Of a stretch of 64,000 nt of DNA, positions 1 to 8,060 are shown one piece after another; position 1 is the first letter of the stretch; each line of letters starts with the position of its first letter. The stretch is from NCBI RefSeq assembly GCF_004217565.1, contig NZ_SHLA01000001.1:2418001-2482000 (forward strand), given 5' to 3'. The notes beneath the pieces are model-generated. The model had not been told where the DNA came from. It saw only the letters and a list, made by a program, of their open reading frames with translations, and made no database searches. The stretch is from Zhihengliuella halotolerans (GTDB lineage Bacteria; Actinomycetota; Actinomycetes; Actinomycetales; Micrococcaceae). Made by a program: the position numbers and the translations under genes.

Positions 1-1
1 C

Positions 2-88
2 TGGAGCTTCTCGTCTTGGCTCTGGGCTGTCATCGGCTCCCTCATCGTCCTAGCCATCTGGGGCCTCGTGACCAAGAAGCGCGCCTAA
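2..88 (+). CDS. C-terminal fragment of a small membrane protein (possibly GlsB/YeaQ/YmgE type)
   Basis: Only the last 28 codons are in the window; the frame is open from the left edge and ends with TAA at 86-88. The peptide is one hydrophobic segment (WAVIGSLIVLAIWGLV) followed by a positively charged tail, KKRA, so it ends with a membrane helix whose C-terminus is probably cytoplasmic. Short proteins of the GlsB/YeaQ/YmgE transglycosylase-associated family end in just this way, but 28 residues cannot prove the family. Confidence 0.5.
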   Translation, partial: WSFSSWLWAVIGSLIVLAIWGLVTKKRA

Positions 89-189
89 CAGCTCGCTTCA
101 CCGCCAGTGGGTGGCTGTCCCTCTCGGGACGGCCGCCCACTGCCGTTCCGGGGCGCGCCGGGGAAACGGCGACGCACCGCAGCGCAGGC

Positions 190-195
190 TACGCT
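190..195 (+). promoter_or_regulatory. -10 element for a leaderless start
   Basis: TACGCT lies 6 bases before the ATG at 202, the spacing expected when transcription starts at the start codon itself. There is no purine-rich ribosome-binding site before this ATG. This supports 202 over the upstream in-frame codons as the true start. Confidence 0.45.
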
Positions 196-201
196 GAGTC
201 C

Positions 202-1764
202 ATGGCGTGGATGCGAACCCAAGAACACTTCCTGGCCCTCTCACCTGAACAGCTGTGGCCGGTCCTCAGCGACCTCACCCGGCTGCCCGAGTGGAACGCC
301 GCCGTCGCGGCGATGCGCCCGGCAAGCGAGGACGAGAGCATCGCCCGCGGTTCCCGGCTCGACCTCGTGCCGCTGCCTCCGCTCGTCGGTGCGATCCACG
401 CTCGCCTGGCCCCACCCGCCGTCGTCACCGAATTCTCCCCACCCGCGGAGCACGACGACGCGGCCGCACCCCTCGCCCCCGGGGCTCCCGCCGCATCGCT
501 GGCCTGGCGCCAGACCCAGCCGGGCGGCGGCCTCCTCGTGCGCTGGGAGCTCATCCCCTCCACGGAGCGGACCACGGGCGCGGCCGGCGAACCAGTCGAG
601 GTCGCCGGCACGCTTGTGCGCCAACGAGTCTCGGTCGACGGGCTGCTCGCAGGAGTCTTCGCCGAGACCGCGGCCCGACCCCTCGCCTCCCGTTTCCCGG
701 AGAACTGCGCCCGCCTCTACGCTCTGGCCCAGGATGCTACACCGGACCTCGCGACCGTCCCGTCGGCGGACGCCGGCGCCCCGGACCCTGCCGCCTCAGG
801 ATCCCCAGCGGGACAGGTCAAGATCGTCATCGCCGGCGGCACCGGCTTCCTCGGCCGCCAACTCGCGGCCGACCTGATGTGCCGGGGACACGACGTCGTG
901 CTGCTCACCCGCAACCCGGAGCCGACCCTGCCCTTCCGACAGGCGGTGTGGGACGGGCGCACCGTGGCCGAATGGGCCGGCGAGCTGGCCGCTGCGCCAG
1001 GGCAGCGCGTTGCCGTCGTGAATCTGGCGGGAAAGCTCGTGGATGTGCGTCCCACCGCGGAGAACATCGCGGCCCTGCGGTCCTCCCGGGTCGACTCGAC
1101 GGCAGCCCTCGTCGAAGCGAGTCGGGAACTCGAGAATCCCGTGTCCGCTTGGGTGCAGGCGAGCACGACCGCCATCTACGGAGACGCCGGCGAGGAGCTG
1201 CTGACCGAGGGCTCGGCGATTCCGACGGGCACGACCGCCCTGCCGCAGATGACCGGCGTCGCCGAACCATGGGAGGCCGCTGCGGCCGAGGCCCGCAGCG
1301 AGCGGCTGCACCTGTTGCGGACGTCGATCGTGCTGGAACAGGAGTGCCCTGCGTTCGACCGGCTCGCGATGCTCGCCCGGGCTGGCCTCGGCGGTACCGT
1401 CGGCGACGGCCGGCAGTGGTTCTCGTGGATCCACCTGGCCGACTGGCTGTCGATCGTGCGCGGCCTGCTGGGGCTGACGCCGGGGCTCGACGTCCCGGCC
1501 GGGGTCGTGAACGCTGCGGCGCCCGAGCCCGTCCGGAACCGTGAGCTGATGCGCATCCTGCGCGGCGCGCTCGCTCCCCAGCCGCTCAAACGCCGTTCCC
1601 TCAACACGCCCGCCCCATTGCTCCATGTGGGCGCCGTGGCCCTGCGCACGGACCCAGCGCTCGGGCTGACCGGAAGGCACGTGACGTCGAGGGTACTCGC
1701 CGACGCCGGCTTCGAGTTCCGGTACCCGGACCTCCCGGCGGCCATCGGCGAAATCGTCGGCTGA
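202..1764 (+). CDS. SRPBCC domain fused to TIGR01777-family NAD-dependent epimerase
   Basis: A 520-residue two-domain protein. Residues 1 to about 180 resemble an SRPBCC/START-like ligand-binding fold (polyketide cyclase/dehydrase type). After a Pro/Ala-rich linker, residue 206 begins a Rossmann domain with the dinucleotide motif GGTGFLG at 212-218. The C-terminal part (TDPALGLTGRHV onward) matches the DUF1731-type end of TIGR01777/SDR39U1 epimerases (YfcH-like). The family is related to NAD-dependent sugar epimerases, but its substrate is unknown. The start at 202 is favoured by a leaderless -10 element and by the position of the SRPBCC domain; the frame is open further upstream. It is a single gene between a membrane-protein end and a desaturase. 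The call is firm for the domains and weak for the reaction. Confidence 0.85.
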   Translation: MAWMRTQEHFLALSPEQLWPVLSDLTRLPEWNAAVAAMRPASEDESIARGSRLDLVPLPPLVGAIHARLAPPAVVTEFSPPAEHDDAAAPLAPGAPAASLAWRQTQPGGGLLVRWELIPSTERTTGAAGEPVEVAGTLVRQRVSVDGLLAGVFAETAARPLASRFPENCARLYALAQDATPDLATVPSADAGAPDPAASGSPAGQVKIVIAGGTGFLGRQLAADLMCRGHDVVLLTRNPEPTLPFRQAVWDGRTVAEWAGELAAAPGQRVAVVNLAGKLVDVRPTAENIAALRSSRVDSTAALVEASRELENPVSAWVQASTTAIYGDAGEELLTEGSAIPTGTTALPQMTGVAEPWEAAAAEARSERLHLLRTSIVLEQECPAFDRLAMLARAGLGGTVGDGRQWFSWIHLADWLSIVRGLLGLTPGLDVPAGVVNAAAPEPVRNRELMRILRGALAPQPLKRRSLNTPAPLLHVGAVALRTDPALGLTGRHVTSRVLADAGFEFRYPDLPAAIGEIVG

Positions 1765-1923
1765 CTTCGCTGCATGGCGCTACGTGAAATCCTGCCCAAC
1801 TTCACCCCACATTTCGGGCCTGCACAATGCTGTCGGCTTGTATTGAGTGTGCACGGGCCATGAAAGTGGGCAGAAAGGTCTCTCCTCGTAGGCGAAGGCC
1901 CAGCCCTCCCGTAGTCTTGGTGT

Positions 1924-1939
1924 ACTGAAGCCTTTCAGT
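1924..1939. promoter_or_regulatory. 16-bp palindrome upstream of the desaturase
   Basis: Perfect inverted repeat ACTGAA-gcct-TTCAGT, about 97 bases before the desaturase start, in a 271-base gap (1765-2035) that is otherwise featureless. Desaturase genes are often controlled by TetR-type lipid-sensing repressors, so an operator is plausible. No regulator gene is adjacent. Confidence 0.35.
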
Positions 1940-2035
1940 CGCGAATTCTCGTCTACCCCCGCGGCGGGCTGTTTCATACAAGATCGTCTGCGTCGGATAC
2001 GCCTTCGGTTTTCTTCACCTCAGGACGCAACCCGC

Positions 2036-3115
2036 ATGACGACTTCCACGCTCGCCTCCGGCGATACCCCAGTTCCCTCCGCACGCACCCGCGCCACGAG
2101 TGACTACTCGCAGCTCATGGGCCAGGTCCGCGCGGCCGGCCTGCTCAGCAAGCGGCGCGGCTTCTACTTGTGGCTGCTCGCCGGTCTCGTGACGGCGCTG
2201 GCCGCCTGCGGCGTGGCCTCGGTGCTCATCGGCCACTCCTGGTACCAGTTGCTGGTGGCCGGCATCGTCGGCATCCTCCTGACGCAGCTGGCGTTCGTAG
2301 GCCACGAGGCCGCGCACCGCCAGGTCTTCCACAGCCACAAGACGAACGAATGGGTGGGGCTGATCCTCGCCAATCTGGGTGCGGGCCTGTCCTTCGCCTG
2401 GTGGAACAACAAGCACAACCGGCACCACGCCAACCCGAACACGATCGGCTCGGACCCCGACATCGAGGATCCCGTGGTCGCGTTCACTCCGCAGCAGATG
2501 GCCACGCGCCGCGGACTGTTCAAGTGGATCGCCGAGCGCCAGGGCTACCTGTTCTTCCCGCTGCTTCTCCTCGAAGGCTTGAACCTGCACCGCGACGCCC
2601 TGCAGACCGTGCTCGGCCGCGGAGCCGTGAAGCGCCGTCCGATCGAGATCGCGACGCTCGCCATCCGCCTCGTCGGCATCCCGGTGGTCCTCTTCCTCCT
2701 GCTGCCGCCCGGCATCGCCGCGGCCGCCTGGGGCGTGCAGCTGGCCGTCTTCGGTTTCTACATGGGCGCCTCGTTCGCGCCGAACCACAAGGGCATGCCG
2801 CTGCTGCAGGAGCGCGGGACCCTGAACTTCCTCAAGCGCCAGGTCCTGACGTCGCGCAACATCAGGGGCACCCGGTTCAACACGGCCCTCATGGGCGGAC
2901 TGAACTTCCAGATCGAGCACCACCTCTTCCCCTCGATGCCGCGGCCACACCTCGCCGCCGCCCAGCGCATCGTGGCCGACTTCTGCGCCGAGCGCGGCAT
3001 CTCCTACACGGAGGTCTCCCTCACCGAGTCCTACCGTCAGGTGGTCCAGTACCTGAACCGGGTCGGCCTCTCGGCCCGCGACCCGTTCGAGTGCCCCATG
3101 CAGTCCATGCGCTAA
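2036..3115 (+). CDS. Membrane fatty acid desaturase (acyl-CoA/acyl-lipid type)
   Basis: 359 residues. It introduces a double bond into a fatty acyl chain using a di-iron centre at the inner membrane. The three histidine boxes of the family are all present: HEAAH at 90-94, HNRHH at 127-131, and the QIEHH box at 292-296 followed by LFPSMP. The QxxHH form of box three is typical of front-end or delta-6-like desaturases and of actinobacterial DesA3-like enzymes. Hydrophobic segments lie near residues 43-85, 100-122 and 215-245. It is preceded by a gap with a palindrome and followed by a strong terminator, so it is probably monocistronic. It would need a ferredoxin or oxidoreductase partner, and none is adjacent. 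Regiospecificity cannot be read from sequence. Confidence 0.9.
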   Translation: MTTSTLASGDTPVPSARTRATSDYSQLMGQVRAAGLLSKRRGFYLWLLAGLVTALAACGVASVLIGHSWYQLLVAGIVGILLTQLAFVGHEAAHRQVFHSHKTNEWVGLILANLGAGLSFAWWNNKHNRHHANPNTIGSDPDIEDPVVAFTPQQMATRRGLFKWIAERQGYLFFPLLLLEGLNLHRDALQTVLGRGAVKRRPIEIATLAIRLVGIPVVLFLLLPPGIAAAAWGVQLAVFGFYMGASFAPNHKGMPLLQERGTLNFLKRQVLTSRNIRGTRFNTALMGGLNFQIEHHLFPSMPRPHLAAAQRIVADFCAERGISYTEVSLTESYRQVVQYLNRVGLSARDPFECPMQSMR

Positions 3116-3137
3116 AGCGCCACTACTTTCCACCGAC

Positions 3138-3171
3138 GAGCGGTCCACGGCAGCCTTGCCGTGGGCCGCTC
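3138..3171 (+). terminator. Rho-independent-like terminator after the desaturase
   Basis: A 15-bp stem (one G-T wobble) with a 4-base loop, 22 bases after the desaturase stop, followed by TTCGTT. Stem arms are 3138-3152 and 3157-3171. Confidence 0.75.
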
Positions 3172-3259
3172 TTCGTTGCCAGCACCCTGAGAGAACATGT
3201 TCTCTTGATCGTTACTTGAGCCTTTGAACTTCGCCGCTCCGAAACCACCTACCGCCGGA

Positions 3260-3265
3260 TACTCT
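3260..3265 (+). promoter_or_regulatory. Candidate -10 element for the ADP-ribosylglycohydrolase
   Basis: TACTCT lies just upstream of an in-frame GTG at 3267. Transcription from it would begin near 3272, downstream of that GTG, so the ATG at 3315 is the better start. No clear -35 was found. Confidence 0.3.
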
Positions 3266-3314
3266 AGTGAGCGAATCTACGGTGGGGGCCAAAGGATTGG
3301 GGTCGGGGACGACG

Positions 3315-4349
3315 ATGGATTTCGAAAACGAACTGCTTGATCGCGCGGCGGGAACAGTGCTCGGGCTCGCGACGGGCGACGCGCTCGGTGCCGGCTACGC
3401 GGCTGCGCCGCCCCACCCCGCAGAGTCCGCCGTTGAGATGATCGGCGGCGGGCCGGCAGGCTTCGCCCCCGGAGAGTGGACCGACGACGCCGCGTTGGCG
3501 ATTGTCACGGCGCTGGCCTTCGTGGACGCCCGCGGAGAATCGAGCCGCCGCGCACAGGATCTCATGGTGGCCGGATGGTGGGAACGCGCCCAGCACGCCC
3601 GCTCGCTCGGCGCGCAAACACGCAAGGTCCTCGCCTCTGCGGCACGGATCGCCGCCAACGACGGGCGCAAGACCCCCACCACGGCTGACGCCCTGGTCGC
3701 GAGTCAGCAGTACGCGCAGATGACGGACCTCACCGGCGGCAATGGCTCCCTCGTGCGCACCGCGCCGGTCGCCCTCGCGCATCTGGCGCAACCACCCTCC
3801 CGCGCGGCAAACGCGGCCGTCCGCATCAGCGCCCTCACCCACGTCGACCAGCGTGCCAACGAGGCGTGCGGCATCTGGACCGCAGCCGTGCACCACGCGA
3901 TTCACACCGGCTCCGCGGACATTCGCGCCGGCCTCGAGTGGTTGCCGTCGAACAGCACTACCTATTGGCTCGGGCTCATCGAGGAAGCAGAGCGAGCGCG
4001 CCCGGAGGATTTCCCGGAGAGCGGCTGGGTCGTGCACGCGTTCCAGGCCGCCTGGTCGGCGATCCACCGATCCGCCACGGGAGACTTCGCCATCGGTGCC
4101 GCAGCAGAGAGGGTCCGTGCCGGGCTTGAGGCGGCCGTCCGCGCAGGGAACGACACCGACGCGGTCGGGGCCATCGCCGGCTCCCTGCTGGGTGCCGCGC
4201 ACGGAGCGAGCGCCCTGCCCCCGGAGTGGACCCGCGACCTGCACGGCTGGCCCGACGCGACCGCCGCGGACCTCGTCGCACTGGCCGGCGACCTGGCCTC
4301 TGGCGGAGCGCGGGAGCCGCAGGCGCGCCGTTCACGTCGCGCAATCTAG
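3315..4349 (+). CDS. ADP-ribosylglycohydrolase family protein
   Basis: 344 residues from the chosen ATG. The family (DraG/ARH) removes ADP-ribose from proteins or small molecules using two magnesium ions. The N-terminal AxGxxLGLATGDALG region, the metal motif GEWTDDAAL and the C-terminal GNDTDAVGAIAG motif (Asp-Thr-Asp metal ligands) are all visible and in family order. The all-alpha, Ala-rich composition also fits. The frame continues upstream to GTG 3267, but a -10 element sits there. No ADP-ribosyltransferase partner is adjacent. The target is unknown. Confidence 0.85.
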   Translation: MDFENELLDRAAGTVLGLATGDALGAGYAAAPPHPAESAVEMIGGGPAGFAPGEWTDDAALAIVTALAFVDARGESSRRAQDLMVAGWWERAQHARSLGAQTRKVLASAARIAANDGRKTPTTADALVASQQYAQMTDLTGGNGSLVRTAPVALAHLAQPPSRAANAAVRISALTHVDQRANEACGIWTAAVHHAIHTGSADIRAGLEWLPSNSTTYWLGLIEEAERARPEDFPESGWVVHAFQAAWSAIHRSATGDFAIGAAAERVRAGLEAAVRAGNDTDAVGAIAGSLLGAAHGASALPPEWTRDLHGWPDATAADLVALAGDLASGGAREPQARRSRRAI

Positions 4350-4382
4350 GCGCGCGGCGTCGTCGTACTGCGCCCGCGGCGA

Positions 4383-4388
4383 CATAAT
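4383..4388 (+). promoter_or_regulatory. -10 element for a leaderless GTG start
   Basis: CATAAT ends 6 bases before the GTG at 4395; there is no ribosome-binding site. An ATG at 4388 is followed at once by a stop, which leaves the GTG as the only sensible start. Confidence 0.45.
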
Positions 4389-4394
4389 GGACCG

Positions 4395-5270
4395 GTGACT
4401 TCCCAACCAGCGCCCGCGCCCGCCGACACCGCGACCTTCGACCCGGCCCCGCCGTTCGGGCTCCTGCTCGACGTGGACGGGCCGATCGCGTCCCCGGTGA
4501 CCCGCACCGTCGCAATCGAGTCGATCGGCCGCGACCTCGCCGCGATGGCGAACGCCGGGATCCCGGTCGTCTTCAACACCGGCCGCTCGGATGCGTTCAT
4601 CGCCGCCGAGGTGGTTCCCGCGCTGCGCGCCGCGGGCCTGCGCGAGGGCGCACCCGTCTTCACGATCAGCGAGAAGGGAGCGGTGTGGGCGTCCGTCTCA
4701 CCCGCGGGACTCGGGGAGATCAGCATCGATCCCGAGCTGCGCCTGCCGGCGGCCCTGTACGACGACGTCCGTGCCTTGGTCGCCGAGCGGTACGCGGCGC
4801 TGATGTTCCACGACGAGACGAAGCGGGCCATGGTCTCCGTGGAGATGACCGTCGGCGCCGACCCGCATGCGTACCTGGCCGCGCAGAAGCACTTCGACGA
4901 GGCGATTCCGGCGCTGCTGGAGAAGCACGGGCTCAAGGACGTCCGCATCGATCCGACGATCATCTCGACCGACATCGAGCACGAGTTGCTCGGCAAGGAT
5001 CTCGGTGCGGCGCGGACGCTCAAGCTGCTCACCGAGCGCGGGATCTCGGCCGGTTCCTGGTTCACGATGGGCGATTCCCGCACCGACTACGCGATGGCCG
5101 AGTGGCTGCACAAGCACGGGCACGAGGTCTCCCACGTCGACGTGCGCCCGGCCGACGGCGTGCCCCAGACGCCGTACCCCGTGCTGACCTCGGCGACCGG
5201 CGCGATCCACGACGAGGCCGGGGCCGAGTTCCTCACGAACTGGGCCGGCCGCATCGCCGAAGAAGCCTGA
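4395..5270 (+). CDS. HAD-superfamily hydrolase
   Basis: 291 residues. HAD enzymes usually dephosphorylate small metabolites through an aspartyl-phosphate. Motif I is LLLDVDG with Asp26 and Asp28. A Thr-Gly motif (FNTGRSD) follows, and the acidic motif IV is GDSRTDYAM near the C-terminus. The layout, with a cap inserted between motifs, resembles the Cof/phosphomannomutase-like C2-capped group. The GTG start is set by a leaderless -10. It is convergent with the dehydroshikimate dehydratase, 21 bases away. The substrate is not identifiable. Confidence 0.8.
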   Translation: MTSQPAPAPADTATFDPAPPFGLLLDVDGPIASPVTRTVAIESIGRDLAAMANAGIPVVFNTGRSDAFIAAEVVPALRAAGLREGAPVFTISEKGAVWASVSPAGLGEISIDPELRLPAALYDDVRALVAERYAALMFHDETKRAMVSVEMTVGADPHAYLAAQKHFDEAIPALLEKHGLKDVRIDPTIISTDIEHELLGKDLGAARTLKLLTERGISAGSWFTMGDSRTDYAMAEWLHKHGHEVSHVDVRPADGVPQTPYPVLTSATGAIHDEAGAEFLTNWAGRIAEEA

Positions 5271-5291
5271 GCTGGCGGCCGAGCCTGAGGG

Positions 5292-7109
5292 TCAGCCCTG
5301 CCGCCGCGCTCCGTCCAGCCGCGACTGGGCGGCGAGGCGGACCGGCGCGTTGTCGGCTCCGTAGCCGTCGTAACCGCCGATCCGCTGGACGACCTCGAAG
5401 AACACTCCGCCGATCCGCCGCGTGTAGAAGTGCAGGAACTCGCCGAACTCGTCGCGGTCGTAGAGGACCTGGTGGCTGCGCAGCAGGTCCACGTAGCGGT
5501 CGTCCAGGTCGAAGCGCGCCCGGACGTCGTCGTAGTAGTTGGCGGGAACCGGCAGGAAGCGCATGCCGCGGTTGCGTGCCTGGTGGGCCACCGCCATCAC
5601 GTTGTCCGAGACGAGCGCGACGTGCTCGGTCTTCTCCTCGTGCACGGCGGGCAGCACGTTGAACGGCAGGCGGACCGTCCCGTCGTGGGTGCGCAGCACG
5701 CGGCTCCGGACCAGCCCGTGCGGGCTCGCAACCTGGTTGACGGACCCCTTCTCGAAGCCGAGGACGCTGCCGTAGAAGTGCACGGTCTCGTCGTGCGTCT
5801 CCCACGAGCTCACCAGATTCACGTGGTCGAAGGCCCCCAGATGGGACGGTGCATCCGGCGCGTACCCGTGCTCGAACTCCCCCACCCACCCGGGCTCGGC
5901 GCCGTTCGCCGGGGCCGAGGCGAGGAAGAGCTGCGGGCCGTGCGGCGTCGCGAACGCTGGCAGCCGCTGCTCTCCGGCCTGCATGGGTCGCGGCATCCGC
6001 GGAACGTCCAGATCGGAGATCCGGCGCTCCGCCCGCTCCACGTCCGCGTACAGCAGCCCGAGCCCGGAGAGGTGCGGTTCGTCGCCGCGCGCGTACTGCT
6101 CGTTGAGCACGATCCGAGCCCCGCCCGCGCTCCAGAGCCGCACCGGCTTGGTCCGGTGCTGCCCGCGGAACACGAATCCCAGCTGCTCGAGGGCCTCCTC
6201 CACGTCGCGCGTGTCCTCGGCCTGGACTTCGACGAAGTCGATCCCGGCGGGCGCCTGCACCGGGGCCACCGACGACGACGGCGCCGCGTCGAGGAAGCGG
6301 CGTGCTGTCTCGTCGGCGAGCGTGTACAGCGAGCGGTGCGCCTGCACCGCCGTCGTCCCCGACGCGGTCTGCCGGAAGGTGTCGTTGAAGACCTCGAGCG
6401 AGACGGCGCCGTCGTAGCCGGTGCGCAGCACGTGCGCCAGGAAGGCCGCGAGATCGAACTCGCCCTCGCCCGGGAAGAGCCGGTGGTGGCGGGACCAGGA
6501 GAGCACGTCCATCGAGAGTTCAGGGGCGTCGGCGAGCTGGAGGAAGAAGATCTTCTCCCCGTCGATCTCCTCGATTCCGGCGGGATCGTGACCGCGGGAG
6601 AGGATGTGGAAACTGTCCAGGCACGTGCCGATGTGGGGGTGGTCGGCGAGCTGGACGATCCGCCATGCGCGCCGGTAGTCGTTCACGTAGCGGCCCCACG
6701 CGAGGGCCTCGAACGCGACCCGCACCCCGTAGTCGGCCGCCAGGTCGCCGAGTCGGCGCAGCTGCGCGGCGGAGACCTCGTCCGAGTCGATCGTCGCGGT
6801 GGCCACGTTGGAGCACACCAGGATGGTGTCGATGCCCAGCCGGTTCATGACCCGGAACCGCGCCTCGGCGCGCCGCAGGTTGGCCTCGAGCAGCTCCTCG
6901 GTGACGCCCTCGAAGTCGCGGAACGGCTGGTAGAGGTCCAGCGACAGGCCCAGCCGTTCGGCCCGGGCCCGGATCTCCTCGGGAGTGAGGTCGGAGGCAA
7001 CGAGATCGGGTTCGAACACCTCGATCCCGTCGAATCCGGCCCGCGCACACGCGCTCATCTTCTCTTCGAGGCTGCCGCTGAGGCAGACCGTGGCGATGGA
7101 GGTTCGCAT
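5292..7109 (-). CDS. qsuB: 3-dehydroshikimate dehydratase, TIM barrel plus VOC domain
   Basis: 605 residues. It converts 3-dehydroshikimate to protocatechuate. Residues 1 to about 270 form an AP-endonuclease-2-like TIM barrel (sugar isomerase/epimerase fold) with the usual start RTSIATVCLSGSLEEK. Residues from about 290 onward resemble 4-hydroxyphenylpyruvate dioxygenase (VOC fold), with HVNLV and FFEVVQR metal-ligand regions. This two-domain layout is that of Corynebacterium QsuB and Pseudomonas QuiC1. An AGGAGA ribosome-binding site precedes the ATG. It is the last gene of an operon with shikimate dehydrogenase and a TRAP transporter, which agrees with quinate/shikimate catabolism. Confidence 0.88.
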   Translation of the reverse strand: MRTSIATVCLSGSLEEKMSACARAGFDGIEVFEPDLVASDLTPEEIRARAERLGLSLDLYQPFRDFEGVTEELLEANLRRAEARFRVMNRLGIDTILVCSNVATATIDSDEVSAAQLRRLGDLAADYGVRVAFEALAWGRYVNDYRRAWRIVQLADHPHIGTCLDSFHILSRGHDPAGIEEIDGEKIFFLQLADAPELSMDVLSWSRHHRLFPGEGEFDLAAFLAHVLRTGYDGAVSLEVFNDTFRQTASGTTAVQAHRSLYTLADETARRFLDAAPSSSVAPVQAPAGIDFVEVQAEDTRDVEEALEQLGFVFRGQHRTKPVRLWSAGGARIVLNEQYARGDEPHLSGLGLLYADVERAERRISDLDVPRMPRPMQAGEQRLPAFATPHGPQLFLASAPANGAEPGWVGEFEHGYAPDAPSHLGAFDHVNLVSSWETHDETVHFYGSVLGFEKGSVNQVASPHGLVRSRVLRTHDGTVRLPFNVLPAVHEEKTEHVALVSDNVMAVAHQARNRGMRFLPVPANYYDDVRARFDLDDRYVDLLRSHQVLYDRDEFGEFLHFYTRRIGGVFFEVVQRIGGYDGYGADNAPVRLAAQSRLDGARRQG

Positions 7110-7169
7110 GGTGTCTCTCCTGGGGTGGTCGTGGCGTCAGGGGTACGACGCCGGCGGATCGGGTGGCGT

Positions 7170-8060
7170 TCAGGCCGCGCCGATGAGTTCGTGGAAGTGG
7201 GCGAGCATCCGCTCGCGGTCCGGCGTCAGACCGGTGATCAGGGCGATGCTGTCCGCGGCCTGGCCGACGGCCATGCGGCCGCCGTCGAGCACGGGATGCC
7301 CGGCGGCCTTGGCCCGGCGCAGCAGCTCGGTCTCGAGCGGGCGGTAGACGACCTCGGCAACCCACGCGCCCGCGGCGAGGGCCTCAGGCGCGAAGGCCGC
7401 CCCCGGGTGCTCCGCCATGCCGACCGGCGTCACGTGCACGACGCCGTCGGCCTCGGCCAACCAGTGCCCGAGGTCGCCGTCGGAGGAACGCAGCCGCACG
7501 CCAGTCGCGGCGCCGGAGAACCTCTCCACCAGGGCCTCCGCGGCGAACTGATCGAGGTCGTGGATGACGACTTCCTCGAAGCCCATGGAGACGAGCGAGT
7601 AGGCGGTGGCCAGCCCCGCCCCGCCGGCGCCGACCTGCAGCACGCGGCCGCGGGGACGGGAGCCAAGGAACTCCTCGAGGCCGGCCCGGAACCCCGTGCA
7701 GTCGGTGTTGTGCGCGACGCGGCCCCCGCCGAAGAGAATCAGGTTCGCCGACCCGATCCGGCTGACCTCCGCGCTGGTCTCGTCGACGTGCGCGAGCACC
7801 CGCTGCTTGTAGGGGTGGGTCACGTTGGCCGCGGCGAAGCCCCGCGCCTCGAGGTCGGCGAGCACCGCGGCCAGGTCGGCGTCGTCCTCCCCCGCGAGGT
7901 CGACGCGCTCGTAGGTGTAGTCGAGACCGAGCGCGCCGCCCTCGCGCTCGTGCATGGGGGGCGTCAACGACGGGCCGATGCCGTCGCCGATGAGCGCCAC
8001 GCGGTAGCGCGGCGTCTCCCCGGCGGATCGCGTCGCGTTCTCGGAGACGGGGTTCGCCAT
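7170..8060 (-). CDS. Shikimate/quinate dehydrogenase
   Basis: 296 residues. It interconverts shikimate (or quinate) and its 3-dehydro form with NAD(P). Substrate-binding Ser and Thr occur in GPSLTPPM (residues 29-36). The catalytic lysine is Lys85 in NVTHPYK. The conserved Asp is Asp120 in HNTDCTG. The glycine-rich nucleotide motif GAGGAG is at 144-149. The start ATG shares its A with the stop of dctP (TGATG), so translation is coupled. Its place between a TRAP transporter and qsuB argues for a catabolic QsuD-like role rather than biosynthetic AroE. Cofactor preference cannot be read with certainty. Confidence 0.87.
   Translation of the reverse strand: MANPVSENATRSAGETPRYRVALIGDGIGPSLTPPMHEREGGALGLDYTYERVDLAGEDDADLAAVLADLEARGFAAANVTHPYKQRVLAHVDETSAEVSRIGSANLILFGGGRVAHNTDCTGFRAGLEEFLGSRPRGRVLQVGAGGAGLATAYSLVSMGFEEVVIHDLDQFAAEALVERFSGAATGVRLRSSDGDLGHWLAEADGVVHVTPVGMAEHPGAAFAPEALAAGAWVAEVVYRPLETELLRRAKAAGHPVLDGGRMAVGQAADSIALITGLTPDRERMLAHFHELIGAA

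Noticed and set aside
1780-1977. 65-codon minus-strand frame in the desaturase upstream gap
   Set aside because: No ribosome-binding site and no similarity; it overlaps the palindrome and likely promoter.
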